Shown here: in pieces, positions 10,250-21,013 of the stretch
How the letters are laid out: every line of letters starts with the position of its first letter
How positions within the stretch are numbered: the stretch's first letter is position 1
DNA from: Symbiodinium sp. CCMP2592
Taxonomy: Eukaryota; Sar; Dinophyceae; Suessiales; Symbiodiniaceae
NCBI GenBank assembly: GCA_905221615.1
Contig: CAJNDT010000485.1
Span: 1-64,000, forward strand
DNA length: 64,000 bases
Direction of reading: 5' to 3'
Program-made: the position numbers and the translations under genes
The notes under the pieces: model-generated
Database searches by the model: none
What the model was told of the DNA's origin: nothing
What the model saw: only the letters and a program-made list of their open reading frames with translations

Positions 10250-11065
10250 TCACTTCATAGATTTCTTCATGATCTTCATGCTGTTCTTTTTCACCGTCGG
10301 GTTCTTCTTGGATTTGACGTACATCTTTTGCAAAATACTCTTCAGGGGGACAGACTTCTCGAGGGATGCACCTGTTTGTTCATCAGTGAGTTCACCATAG
10401 CCAAGAAAGGTGCGGACATCAGAGATGCGTGCGAACTTCATAGCCACATGCTGTGAGATGTTGGCGTTTTTCATGTCATTTATGGCTCGGTGACGCCCGC
10501 TGTGTGACCTGATCTTCTCTGCCTCAACGAAAACCTCCGCTGGCGGTGCAAAGGTGAGGCGAAGACGACCGATGGACTTCGTGACCGTGTCCTTGCTCCG
10601 GTGCTCTGTCTTCGCATCCGATCTGTGTGAGGGGAAGAGGTAATCGGTGTCTTTAGCGGGCCACTTCCACGTATCGAAGAAGGCAACCACCCCCCGCACA
10701 CCTTTCTTCTGATAGCGCTTCTTGGCCTTGCCTTTGCTTCGCAGAGATTTCAGGAACGGCACGAGGGCGGAGAGCATGCTCTTGTGAACAGCTTTCTGGC
10801 GCTTGAGAGGTGCAATATGCACACATTTCTTCTTCCATAGAAAATCTCTGGCTTTGAGCTTGAGCACTTCAGTGATTCTCAGACAGAAGCAGTGACTAAG
10901 CACCAGCGCCACCCACAGCCAGGTACTGCCTTGAGCGAGTACGTGGTCAAGCCAGGCACCCCAGAGGGGACCAGGAAGCGAAGAGGCTTTGCCAAGCTTC
11001 TTTTCTGGGGTCTTCTTCTTTGTAGTCTTGGCTTTCTTGCATGGTCGGCCAAGTCGCTTGGCCAT
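10250..11065 (-). CDS. Tyrosine recombinase (phage-integrase-like), Lys-rich
   Basis: A 271-residue protein from ATG 11063-11065 to its stop at 10250. A Lys-rich N-terminus (KKAKTTKKKTPEKK) is followed by a catalytic domain: box I arginine in CLRITEVLKL, a Lys-bearing beta hairpin, the H-x-x-R motif in SHSGRHR, and a probable nucleophile in FLGYGELT. It should cut and rejoin DNA through a 3'-phosphotyrosine bond. The protein is short and lacks an obvious core-binding domain, so an upstream exon may be missing. It is not closely related to the three recombinases at 25-46 kb, which carry H-x-x-K. Cryptons and other eukaryotic tyrosine-recombinase DNA elements are the nearest known context. It may be the mobility gene for the upstream methyltransferase locus. 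Confidence 0.75.
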   Translation of the reverse strand: MAKRLGRPCKKAKTTKKKTPEKKLGKASSLPGPLWGAWLDHVLAQGSTWLWVALVLSHCFCLRITEVLKLKARDFLWKKKCVHIAPLKRQKAVHKSMLSALVPFLKSLRSKGKAKKRYQKKGVRGVVAFFDTWKWPAKDTDYLFPSHRSDAKTEHRSKDTVTKSIGRLRLTFAPPAEVFVEAEKIRSHSGRHRAINDMKNANISQHVAMKFARISDVRTFLGYGELTDEQTGASLEKSVPLKSILQKMYVKSKKNPTVKKNSMKIMKKSMK

Positions 11066-11334
11066 GACAAACACTCGAGGATTTATATAGACGGAGAAGA
11101 CTCCAAAATCAAACTACGGATGCCCGAGCAAACTGCTGCAATACGTCTTTATTCCTGCCTGATTGCACATGTTATCTTTATCCAGTCACTCCCCAGCGTG
11201 AGTCATGTCCATCAGACTTCGATTCCTGGAAAGTCCTACATCTTCGATCCCGAAACCCTGGTTTTTTCGGTCGGATTCATGGCAGTCCGCCTTAACCCGG
11301 GAAAGGCGGACTCCCAGCCCAGAACTCGAAAAAA

Positions 11335-11585
11335 AACAGCAGGCGGCACTCTTCAGCACCACAGCTCAAACAACAGCAGCAATCGGAAGGCGCTCTTCAG
11401 CACCACAGCTACAAAGCACTCTTTAGGCTACAAAGCACTCTTTAGCAACACAAAAACAGCATCAGCACCACAGCTACAAAGCACTCTTTAGCAACACAAA
11501 AACAGCACGTGGCACTCTTCAGCACCACAGCTTACTACTACGGCACTCTTCAGCACCACAGCTGCAAAGCACTCTTTAGCACCCT
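11335..11585 (+). repeat. Cluster of CTCTTCAGCACCACAG motifs
   Basis: At least four near copies of CACTCTTCAGCACCACAGC or CACTCTTTAGCAACAC occur in this stretch, separated by 10-40 bp, in a Lys/Gln-codon-like CA-rich background. No coding function is apparent. Confidence 0.8.
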
Positions 11586-11733
11586 AATGACAAGCACCTG
11601 GAGAGAAGCACTGGTTCGAACCTGCAACCGTTGAGTCCGAGGCCACGGCCACATCACCGGACAAGGCTCGGTCAGAGAAGCCTGGGGTTTGTTTGGGTTT
11701 GAGGGTTTTGTGCTTGCCGGCTGTCCACGACAA

Positions 11734-11853
11734 ATGCTGTGCTGCTGAAGAGTGGCATCTGAGTTCCAGAATGATGCTGTGCTGCTGAAGAGTGGCATCC
11801 GAGTTCCAGAATGATGCTGTGCTGCTGAAGAGTGGCATCTGAATTCCACAATC
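11734..11853 (+). repeat. 40-bp tandem repeat, three copies
   Basis: Units begin with ATGCTGTGCTGCTGAAGAGT at 11734, 11774 and 11814. Each carries the dispersed motif in reverse orientation followed by GGCATCTGAGTTCCAGA. Confidence 0.9.
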
Positions 11854-12276
11854 CAGGTCCAATGTCCTGCAAAAGCTCAGCCCTGGCCAGGCGGTGATCC
11901 AAGCTCCTGACGCCAGCCAGTCATGATCATCTCCGACAGCCGAAGACTCAGCCTGAGATGCAGCGGAAATTCTGTTAAGCAGTCGCATGTGCATTTAAAA
12001 CACTGCCCGTCGCCGCGAGGTATACAATCCAAGTTCTGCAGTTATCGTTGCCGAAGACATTGCAAGAACTAGTCCACAGACCTTCTGTTTCAGGTTTCAA
12101 CATCACGAGTTCAAGTCACATCAACATAACCGCAGACTGCGATTGCAACCTAATTTCTCCGACCTTCCAGGCTTCCAGGTTCTGACACCTAAACCCTAAA
12201 CAATAAATCCTTAAACTAGACACTTACAAAGTCATACTTCACTCGAGAGCTTCGCCAGCCGTTCCTTCATAGAACC
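11854..12276. other. Upstream region of the Pro-rich gene
   Basis: No coding frame recognised. It contains a CCTAAACCCTAAAC tract near 12188 that resembles telomere-type repeat, 90 bp before the next gene. Confidence 0.4.
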
Positions 12277-13945
12277 ATGGACGCGGAGTGGTCAAATTGG
12301 TCCTATTCTGGATGGCGAGATGATTCGCAGTGGCATGGCTGGCAGAAGCGGCACTCACAGGATGGGGTGCATGGGCGAGACTACTTTTCGCCGGCGGAAG
12401 CTCCGGATGATGGGGCGCATGGGCGAGACAAGCCGGAGCCGGCGGAAGCTCCGGCACCTCCGCCTCCGCAAGGACCTGGACCTAGGCCACCGCTTGGGCC
12501 TCCTCCGCCACCTCCGCCCGGGCCTCCACCCGGGCCTCCACCCGGGCCTCCGCCCGGGCCTCCGCCCGCACCTGCTGTAGCTCGACCTGGACAAGGGCCT
12601 GCACCTCGACCTGCTCCGAAGCAGAAAGGGCCATCCTTCACTCCGCCCTTGCGTGGGCACGACGAAGATGTTACTCAGCTGATGGAGGCAAGCCGAGCTT
12701 CGGGCGCTCGCCCGAACTTCAGTCAGCTTCGCAGGGAGTTCGACGCGAAGATGAGAGAGGTGAAGCAGACTTGTGCAGAGTTACACAAGGCACAACTCGA
12801 AGCAGAGCTGGCGCAACAACAGGTGAGGTTCAACGAGGAGAAGAAGGCCTACGTCGAGGCGGCGAACTTGGCGGCGAAGGCGGCTGCCGAGGCCGACAAG
12901 ACGGATGCGCTGCTGCAGCTGGGCGAGCGCTGGAAGGCCTACAGTGACGCTGAGATCCTGAAGGCCGTTCAGCGCGAGCAACAGTCTGCGCAAAAACTTT
13001 TGGCCGAGCAGAAGGAGGCCTACGCGCTCGAGAAGTCTCGTCTAACTACGCGCGTCAACGAGCTCTTGGAATCCGTGGAGTTTTGGAAGCAGTCGAGCAT
13101 GGAATGGCGACATTCCAAGCTCAGTGACTTGGAGAAGATCGCAGCCTCACAACAGGCTCAGCAGGAGAAGGGCACTCAGGGCATGAAGCCAGACACGCAG
13201 AAGAGCCCTCCCGGTGTGCTCCAGAAAAAGGCAGTGGAGGCCGGAAGCGTTTCGGCAGCCTAAAGGATTCAGTAGATTCCACGGAGTGATTTTGATCGGT
13301 GATCTAAGTCTACTCGATTCCTGTAGGACGACAAGAAAGAGTCGAAGCCTGAGGAGCCCCCGAAAGCAGATCTTCCGGAGGCCACTGTCATTCTCGGCTC
13401 GCTTCTGGTAAGCTAAGGGGTTTGAAGCCTGCAGGTGACGGCAGAAGATCAGATGAAAAGGGTTGCGGCCAAGTACCCGGAGGCGGGGCCTCAGAGTCAG
13501 GGCGGCAGTCTTTTTCAACTTTTTGGCTAGGGCCGAGTTACGACACGAAATTTCCTAGCACAGCAGGTCGCAAAGATGAGAGCAGAGTCTTCAGCCTCGA
13601 AGAGGAAGAAAGAGGATCGGAAGGAAGATGACAAGAAGGCTGGGAATCTCATACACTCCTCTTCAAAAATCCCGAAATGGCATAACTGCATAAACCAAAT
13701 CATAGCACGGCAGGTCGAAGCCAAGAAAGCGAAGATCGAACAGGCTGGGCTTAACTCTGATGCACTCTCCTATTGCACAATGAGCAAACATTTGGCAGTG
13801 TTGGCAGCAGTTGTCGACAGAGGCACCGCCTCCGCGACCGAAGGAAAAGAAGGATAAGAAGACGGAGAAGGCGGGCTTCATAATGGGCGCCTTTTTTAAT
13901 CATAGGCCACTAATGAAATATCTCGGCCAGGCCAACGACAAATGA
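12277..13945 (+). CDS. Pro-rich/coiled-coil protein, probable multi-exon gene
   Basis: The long first exon starts at ATG 12277 and is open to 13261. It encodes a Trp/Ser-rich head, a poly-Pro/Gly region (about residues 60-110) and an Ala/Glu/Lys-rich coiled coil (about 145-300). Short in-frame coding pieces follow, each after an AG: one at 13327 (DDKKESKPEEPPK), one at 13435 (VTAEDQMKRVAAKYPE), one at 13567 (VAKMRAESSASKRKKEDRK), one at 13714 (VEAKKAKIEQ) and one at 13823 (PPPRPKEKKDKK), ending at TGA 13943-13945. All keep phase 0, and the breaks fit GC-AG introns of about 70-95 bp with donors such as AAG|GCTGGG. Exact donors are ambiguous. If unspliced, the protein stops at 13261 with 328 residues. 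The composition suggests a scaffold or RNA-associated protein; no enzyme domain is visible. Confidence 0.6.
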
Positions 13946-14183
13946 TGGCGCGATGTCACTTTGGGCTTTGGGCACGAGAAAACAACTGGAGCTTATTGCT
14001 TGCTTGCACCTCTGCAGCGTTCACATAGAAGAAGCTCTCATACCTATATAATTACAATTGGCCTGCCTCCTTGATTGCCGAGGAACCTCATCATCTTCAG
14101 CGCTGCTCTGAAGGCCGGTCCTGGGAAGAGGAGTAGACGTAGACAAGCGAAGGAACCGCACGTGCGTTGGTTGCTAGACAGAC
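13946..14183. other. Spacer
   Basis: No supported feature between the Pro-rich gene and the first MITE-like unit. Confidence 0.4.
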
Positions 14184-14465
14184 GGCACTCTTCAGCACCA
14201 CAGAGCTCAGTGAGACGCCGCTCTTCAACAGCACAGGTGCAACTTGTTCAACAAAGCGAAACCTTGTGTCTGGAGCTGAGTCTTTGGCAGTGTGCTCACC
14301 TGCCTGATCATGGGTTACACTCAAGAAGCCAAGCAGCATTGCTTTTCAGAATCATGTGTCTACGAACACCTGATCTCCAGGCCTCGTGGTCGTGAGACGT
14401 CGTGAGAACCTCGGCGTCAGCCTGCGATTGCTGCATCACTGTCATCTGTGGTGCTGAAGAGTACC
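14184..14465 (+). mobile_element. MITE-like unit 1, motif-bounded
   Basis: A 282-bp unit opening with GGCACTCTTCAGCACCACAG and closing with its inverse, CTGTGGTGCTGAAGAGTACC. Its interior (CTGAGTCTTTGGCAGTG, CTGCCTGATCATG, AAGCCAAGCAGCATTGCTT, CCTGATCTCCAGGCCTCGTG) is shared with the next unit. It is non-coding. Terminal inverted motifs suggest a non-autonomous DNA element. Confidence 0.65.
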
Positions 14466-14499
14466 TATCCTCTCTCCTCGGTGCGACTGTCACTGAGAA

Positions 14500-14786
14500 A
14501 GCACTCTTCAGCACCACAGCTCACTGACATGCCGCTCTTCAGCAGCACAGGCGCTACGTAGCGAAACGGTCTCGCGCTGAGTCTTTGGCAGTGCGCTCGT
14601 CTGCCTGATCATGAGTCAGATTCTTCACGAAGCCAAGCAGCATTGCTTAATCGGACTCATGTGACTCATAAATCTACGAACGCCTGATCTCCAGGCCTCG
14701 TGGAGTCCGGAGCCAATCGTGAGTGCCTCGGCATCAGGAATCAGCCTCCGATTGAAATACTGTCATCTGTGGTGCTGAAGAGTACC
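14500..14786 (+). mobile_element. MITE-like unit 2, diverged tandem copy
   Basis: A 287-bp unit with the same inverted motifs at both ends and the same interior landmarks in the same order as the unit at 14184. Divergence is obvious (several small indels), so the duplication is old. Confidence 0.65.
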
Positions 14787-15259
14787 TCTCCTTGCTTCTG
14801 TTTGACTACGAAAGAAATACTAGCCATTTCATCGGGCCCCGCTGTTTTATGCAAAGAGTATGGCAGCAAACCCGAACGAACCTTCTCACTAGGCCCCAAC
14901 CCTTAATTAACAAAAAGACTTCAACACCGACAACTCGGACCGTCAGTCCTGAACCCCTGCAGGTACTGTAGCAGCCTAGTGAATTGCCAGTACTACCTGC
15001 TAAAACTGTAAGGCAACACTCCAGATGCAATCCCTGGAAATCCTGCTAAGGAACCTTAACTTTTAACGTCGGGATTCTTTGTAGGGTCTAACCCCGAACT
15101 CCTGAACTAATCCAAGCGCTAGGGGTGTAGTCCTAACTTGCCTTGATAACGACTATATACAAGGATGGCAGCATGCTAAGCAGACTTAATATCAGGAATC
15201 CGTGCAGGGTCTACCCCAGTCAACCCGGAACCCCAGTCATGATAATTGGTAGCACCAAG
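14787..15259. other. Non-coding spacer
   Basis: Several loosely repeated CCCTGCAGG/CCCCGAACTCCTGAA-type stretches, but no structure I can define. Confidence 0.3.
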
Positions 15260-15362
15260 GGTACTCATCAGCACCACTGCAGAAAACAAGCAGGCACTCT
15301 TCAGCACCACTGGTACTCATCAGCACCACTGCAGAAACAAACAGGTACTCTTCAGCACCACA
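15260..15362 (+). repeat. 52-bp tandem repeat, two copies
   Basis: Copies at 15260 and 15312. Each contains one GGTACTCATCAGCACCACTG and one CTCTTCAGCACCAC element, both variants of the dispersed motif. Confidence 0.85.
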
Positions 15363-15393
15363 CGCAAGGACGCTGCTGCAAACATTCTAAATA

Positions 15394-15394
<1 letters not shown>

Positions 15395-15428
<34 letters not shown>

Positions 15429-15430
15429 AT
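15395..15430 (+). repeat. (CTAT)n microsatellite
   Basis: About nine uninterrupted CTAT units. Confidence 0.98.
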
Positions 15431-15864
15431 ATTTGTCTGTCATATCTCTGAAGTCTCTAATGCATGATGGTATAATTTACTTCAGCCCTTATGATATAGT
15501 TATAGTTGGTATTACCAAACATAAACCTTGGAAACCCTAAACCCCCAAACACATAGTCGAATGTCGCTTGTCATGTGCTCCATCAAAACAAACAGAAATT
15601 TGACAGTTTTGTGAAAAGTTGTTTCGTTTTTTCTTGGGTAAAAAGTTTGTCTTGGTTTGCCAAAACATACGACATACAACTCAAGTTTGAAGACGTTCCT
15701 AATTTTGGTTTCTCAGCCACCCAGCCTTTGGTTTTGATTGTTGACTAACCGCAAACAAACTATATCTTTTTTGTTTCCAGCACGAGCCGATTTACCCGGC
15801 AACTTCCCGGCAACTTCCCGGCAACAAAGCAACGCAACCGTGCACCCGCCTATGGCCCAGCAAG
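15431..15864. other. AT-rich spacer
   Basis: It contains AACCCTAAACCCCCAAAC near 15533 and a short CCCGGCAACTT tandem near 15796-15825. No gene seen. Confidence 0.4.
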
Positions 15865-16455
15865 TTGCTGGCAGCTGGTCTGGATAGGTTTCCGCTCGAC
15901 ACACTGGTCGCGACCGATGCCTGCCCTGAATATGGTTTCGGTGTCAGCATCAGCCCCTGCGCGCCTGAAGAGGCGGCTAGGGTTTGCAGAATGTCTGAGA
16001 AAAGGGGGGATTATGTTCGACTCACTACTTTGCCTGGTGACCCAGTAGAGCTGCTTCGACATGGCAAACCGTTCAAACCGCGGCGTTTAAAGCTGGCGCA
16101 GCGTGACTTTGCCACGGTTGTGTCAGCACGGGCCAAACGACGCGCACGCGCAGGCGTTCTGGAAGTGCACGGCTACGTGTTGGGCTTAAAGTGGGCGGCT
16201 CGAAGTCACAAGAGGCATCATCGCAAAGTTGCTTTCCTGGTCGATGCTAAAGCGGTTGTGGGCGCAGCTGCGAAAGGACGCAGCTCCGCCCATGCCTTCT
16301 TGAGGGTCCTCCGAAGCGCTGCCGCGCACACTCTCAGCGCTGACATTCTTCCGAGAATCGTATACATTCCCAGCGAATCAAACCCTGCAGATGGGCCTTC
16401 TCGTGGGAAACGCAGGAGGCGTGAGACAAGACCCAAGCCAAGGATTTTCCTTTGA
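15865..16455 (+). pseudogene. Retroelement RNase H fragment
   Basis: A 196-residue frame with RNase H landmarks in order: LVATDACPEYGFGVSIS (first Asp), VHGYVLGLKWA (Glu position degraded), VAFLVDAKAVVGA (Asp), and YIPSESNPADGPSRGKRRR. The last motif is typical of RNase H at the end of DIRS-type pol proteins and matches the SNxADxPSRG motif in elements B and C. No reverse transcriptase precedes it, so it is a truncated relic. Confidence 0.75.
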
Positions 16456-16690
16456 ATTTGTCGAGGTTGCCACCGGCGCTCTGTCCACAGGAGCCGGGCA
16501 TGCGCTGCGATGGCTGCGGGTATTCTGCCCCGCACCAGCTCGCGGGCAGCTGCTGGAGAGGCTGTTTGCTGCTCTTGTGGTCGAGGGCTTCCACATTCTG
16601 CTCCAGTTGTGATGTCTTCTTGCATGGCTTTTTGATTTCCTGAACTTCCTTTGGTACGGCGGCGCTACGCGTCCACCAGCGCGGGGTATT

Positions 16691-16823
16691 GGGCTTTTTC
16701 AGGGAGTAAGTCTGTACACTTCGGGCTGAGCTTCTGACTCTTCGCTCTACTCTGCGGTGGCACCTTCGAAAACAGCCAACGGCGGCACGGAGGCAAGGAG
16801 GGATGAGTGGATGCAGCAGCAAT
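16691..16823 (+). repeat. 133-bp direct repeat, copy 1
   Basis: It opens with GGGCTTTTTCAGGGAGTAAG and is essentially identical to 17011-17143. Confidence 0.95.
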
Positions 16824-17010
16824 GAAGGGATATTGCTGTGCGAACGTGTCCAGCACTAAAGCCTATTCTGAAGGCTGAAGTGAGCAGACCATACAGACGT
16901 GCAGCTGCATCACTGTGATATGTCGTCCTTATCATCTCTTTCATGCTGAAGCTTTTGGCCGAAATCCTGTCGCAGGAAGTTTCGAAAGCGCCCCCAACCC
17001 TGCCCACCCT

Positions 17011-17143
17011 GGGCTTTTTCAGGGAGTAAGTCTGTACACTTCGGGCTGAGCTTCTGACTCTTCGCTCTACTCTGCGGTGGCACCTTCGAAAACAGCCAAC
17101 GGCGGCACGGAGGCAAGGAGGGATGAGTGGATGCAGCAGCAAT
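17011..17143 (+). repeat. 133-bp direct repeat, copy 2
   Basis: Second copy, 187 bp after the first. It may mark a small solo repeat or a recent local duplication. The sequence between (16824-17010) shows no gene. Confidence 0.95.
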
Positions 17144-17560
17144 CAAAGTTTTGGGTTTATGGTTTGTAGTTGTAGCTCCAACTTGGTGTTTCACGGTTCC
17201 AGGGTTTTGGGCTCGAGGTTTGGATCTTTATTTAGGGCTTGGATGGTTTTGGGTTTAGGCACATGTTAGCTAGGCTTTGTAACTACGTTCCAAAGGTGTA
17301 GGTTGAGGGTTTGTGAGATAGGTCCCGAAGGGTTTGCAAGAAGGCTGACGTTTCCGCGTTTAATGGTTTTAAGTGTTTCAGGCTAAAGGCAAAAAGGTTT
17401 AAGGGTGTAGAGTTTTAAGGTTTGAGACTTTTAGAATATCGGGCACGTCGGATTTTGGTGTTTAAGCTTATTGCGTTCAATTGCGGGGCTTGGTTTTAAG
17501 CGGTTATAGTTTGGGGTTTCGGCTCGTTTTGCGGCTTGCGGTTTGAGCCACCGGGCTGGG
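17144..17560 (+). repeat. Degenerate G/T-rich, telomere-like tract
   Basis: Many imperfect GGGTTT, TTTAGGG and GGTTTGG words on one strand, far above background, with no exact array. It looks like a decayed TTTAGGG-type interstitial tract or low-complexity drift. Confidence 0.5.
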
Positions 17561-17949
17561 GGTCAGGGTCAGGGCCATGGCTTAGGATGCGGGTTCATCG
17601 TAGGTTCCGGGTTTCAAGTTTCAACCTGAAGGATTTTCAGGTTTCGGGTCTCGGATTTGGAGTTGTGCCGTTTCAGGTGCTTTCACTACCCTTTTGCGAG
17701 GTTGCACAGCCACCGGGCTTAAAGCCACAAGGCTTTTTCGACAGTCATGGCAAAACTGACAAACAAAGACACATAGTGACAATGAGCGTCCAGAAACGCA
17801 ACAAACAGACAATGGTAGATTTAACCTACAAAGTTTGTAACAGTTCTACAAGTCAAAAAAAACTGTAAAGGTCTGAAAAGCTTTCTATAGGCTCACGAGT
17901 GCTCAAGCTTTCCGCGCCCCTTTCTCTCTCCTTAGACCTCACAGGTGCC

Positions 17950-19243
17950 ATGGCCGACCAATCCAAGGTGCTGGAGACTATGGCCTCGCAGCTCTCCGCA
18001 GTAGCTGGTGGCCTAGAGGCTTAGCCGAGAAGATAGCGACGATGCAGTAACGCGTCTCACAGCATGCCTTGCTCACAGGCGACGGCCCTTCGGTGCTATC
18101 AACCGCAGCACCAGTGGCCCGCCCTCCACAAGGAGGCGCAGGTTCCTCACAGCCGATGTTCGGGGAGGAGTGTGCGGCGATGACCACCGAGGCCTTGCAG
18201 ACTAAGGTGGGCCCCCCTCTGCAGGCGGCGTTCGCGCAGGTTGGCGCAGAGCTCGTCAGCCATGCGGACAAGCTCGAGCACGATGTCCGCGTGCTCAGAT
18301 CCGCACGGTGGACGGAGCTTAAGGTCAGGTACTCACAGTGTACTCACAGATCGAGGCCGCCAAGTGAACGCTGGTGGTGAGGAACTTGCCAGAGTGGGCC
18401 ACAGCAGCGGACCAGAACCTCAGCAGAGGCGCTCAAGGAAAACAACCTTGGGTACCTGGAGTGCAACCGCGACCATGGAGGGCACGGACGGCACAAGGTT
18501 CCTGGCCCCGATCTCCATCCTCACAGTCCAGACCTACGCCGCACGCAAGAAGGTGATGGACGCGTGCTCGGAGAGGCGTGGTGCGCTACTCTGGCATGAG
18601 GCGTGAGATAAAGGACGAGGAGGAGAACAAGAAGGACGAGGCCGAGCCGCCGAGCCCACGCAGAAGGAGGCAGCCGCGGGGGACAGCAAGCACCGACCCA
18701 CCCGCAGCCGCCGACGACGAGATGAAAGGTGCTGACTCACAGCCCTCACAGAAAAAAAAGTAGGAGATGCGAACCTGGAACTGGAACCTCCCGATCAAGA
18801 TGGCGCCGGGCATCACCCAGTTCGAGAGACGTCTCGGTGCACCGCTCCACGGCCTCATGAGCTCCTACCAGCGCCTCTTCGCCCTCTTGAAGATTACGGA
18901 GACTCTGACGCCAAGGTGGAAGACTCTTGCTCGGTAAGGAGGGCGCCTGGCCTGGTTGGGCCGCATTCTACGGGCACGCACAATGGCTGATTGGCAGTGC
19001 GAGGTCCAGCTGCTGGCCGAGCACAAGAGGACCGCCCTTGAAAGCCGAGAACTTCGCCAGGTTCTCACAGGACCACGCCCGGACCGGCAACACTTCCAGG
19101 AGCTCCGCCTCGTGGAGGAGCTCATGGCCGACATGACGGCGGACCAAGCAATGGGGGGTGGCCCGGGCGACGCAGTGCGTGGACTGGGTCGAGGGCAAGA
19201 AGCTAAGGCACCTTGGTCCTTGGTCAAGAAGTGGCGGCGGTAG
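17950..19243 (+). pseudogene. Broken LINE first-ORF-like region
   Basis: A start reading MADQSKVLETMASQLSAVAG stops at 18022, and later frames (18069-18606, 18956-19243) carry acidic/basic helical segments such as LVEELMADMTADQAMGGGP. An endonuclease relic follows in the same orientation, so this is plausibly the first ORF of the same decayed LINE. No domain is diagnostic and frames change repeatedly. Confidence 0.35.
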
Positions 19244-19333
19244 TCCTCGCCCGGCCCGGCTTTAGCCGGGTGCGCTGAGCCACCCCCAACTCATTTCTTT
19301 TGTTACCTCTCACAGCCCGTGCATACCCACGCC

Positions 19334-19455
19334 CACCCTACTCACACCCACACACACACACACCACCGCCGCAACAGCACCAACGCAAGCCACCCACCCT
19401 ACTCACACCCACACACACACACACCACCGCCGCAACAGCACCAACGCAAGCCACC
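19334..19455 (+). repeat. 61-bp tandem repeat, two copies, with (CA)n
   Basis: Copies start at 19334 and 19395 with CACCCTACTCACACCCACAC; each contains a short (CA)n run and CGCCGCAACAGCACC. Confidence 0.9.
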
Positions 19456-19999
19456 CACACGCTCACAGCACAAGCGCGGGCTCCTATAAGCAGAGACGCC
19501 CGACAGCGCAGAGCGCAGCAACGCGTTACCAACAGCAACAGAGCAGCCCGCCCGCACAACTACCGTAGCTGGCGCGCAGTGCAGCTCCCCACACCCCCAC
19601 AGCCCACAGCGCTGTCCCAGCGTATGGGCTCCAAAAGCCTTTATACGGTTTATACGACCTCACGCGAGCCGCACTCTCTCACACCGGCTGCTACAGCTGA
19701 CCACCAGCAGCAGCGGCAGCAGCAACAGCCCACAGCAGCAGCAGCAAAACAGCCCACACGCAACAAGCCGCAGATGCCACAGATTCCAGCGATTCCTGCA
19801 GACTCTCTTCCACCTCAAGAGAAAGACGCCACAGAACAACAGCACCCCCAACCACCTCCGCGCAGACACCAGACCAGCCCCTCACAACAGAAAGCAGTGG
19901 CAGAGCAGACACGACACACGCCACCGACAGCACACCAGAGCACACTGGTTCAAGACACACGTCGCCCAATCCGGCAAGAAGGGAAGAGCCAAGCACGAC

Positions 20000-20770
20000 G
20001 TGCAAACCGTCACACAACACCACCTTAGAGGAGCGTTCTGGAACACCACAAGCCTCCTCGAAGCAGCCACAAGCTCCACACTCTGGCCCGATCAGTTCAT
20101 GATCGACGGCTACACCACCAGTCACAGCGCCGCCGAAGAATACGACAACAAAGGCAACCTCGCACAGACTTTCACCGGGATTTCGCTGATCACCGCCCCA
20201 CACCTCACACCCACCATCACATGCATAGACGGCCGCTTCTTGCGCTTCACCATTGACACCGTGGAGGCACCACTTAGCATATACTGGCGGTCTATGCCCC
20301 ACACAACCAAAGAGAACAGCAGTGCCGAGACCAGTTCTGGCAAGCGCTCGCCTCACAGATATCCACTTACAGAGAGCGCACCTTCCTTTTCGTGGTGGGC
20401 GACGTCAACACCCAGCTCTGAACGAGCTCGCCGCTCTCCCACACGCCACCGGTCGACGAGCCGGCAGACGAAGAGGAGGGTGACACAGTTCATTCCACGA
20501 CCTCCTTGCCTCACGGGACTACTAACTAACTGCCTTCCGCAGAGCTGGTTGCAGAAAGCCCCGCAGAACAGACACGCACACAAGAGGCCCAGCGGCGACT
20601 TAGTCATAGTCCAACTGGATCACGCCATTATCCACAAAGACTGGGGCAACATCATCCACGACATCCACACCCCCCCGGCGCAGCACTCAACAGCAACCAC
20701 TATCTGGTCAACGTGGAGCTGCAGCTCCGTACCAAGGAGACCAAGCGCACCCCACCAAAGCCACGACACA
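20000..20770 (+). pseudogene. LINE endonuclease (EEP/APE-like) remnant, frameshifted
   Basis: The domain can be followed through changing frames: GAFWNTTSLL (the WN start motif) near 20035, GRFLRFTIDT near 20230, then AVYAPHNQREQQCRDQFW near 20290 and FLFVVGDVNTQL near 20390 (GDxN core), and finally SNHYLVNVELQL near 20695, the SDHxLV end motif with Asp replaced by Asn. These are the landmarks of the endonuclease/exonuclease/phosphatase domain that nicks the target for LINE insertion. At least two frameshifts make it non-functional. Confidence 0.75.
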
Positions 20771-21013
20771 CCAGGACACCCAATGAGGCACAGATACAGC
20801 TGTACAACCACCGCATCACACAGCAGCTTGCCACCTGCAAACGGACCTCGATCCCTAGTCCGTGGGCGTCACTATCAGAGCTATGGGAACAATGTCATGA
20901 GTTCATCATATACATAGAGCAAGACACCGTCTCGCGGGTCTTGTCTCACAACCTTGCCTGTACATGGCGCCACATGTCACAGCGCCAATCTTATACGCTC
21001 CGCGCAACGTAAC

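Noticed and set aside
13408..13434. A 27-bp GTAAGC...GCAG intron
   Set aside because: Too short for usual splicing. A GC donor at 13366 gives a 69-bp intron in line with its neighbours.
19300..20028. 242-residue Pro/Gln/Thr-rich frame
   Set aside because: Composition reflects CA-rich repeats; it lies in a decayed LINE and has no domain.
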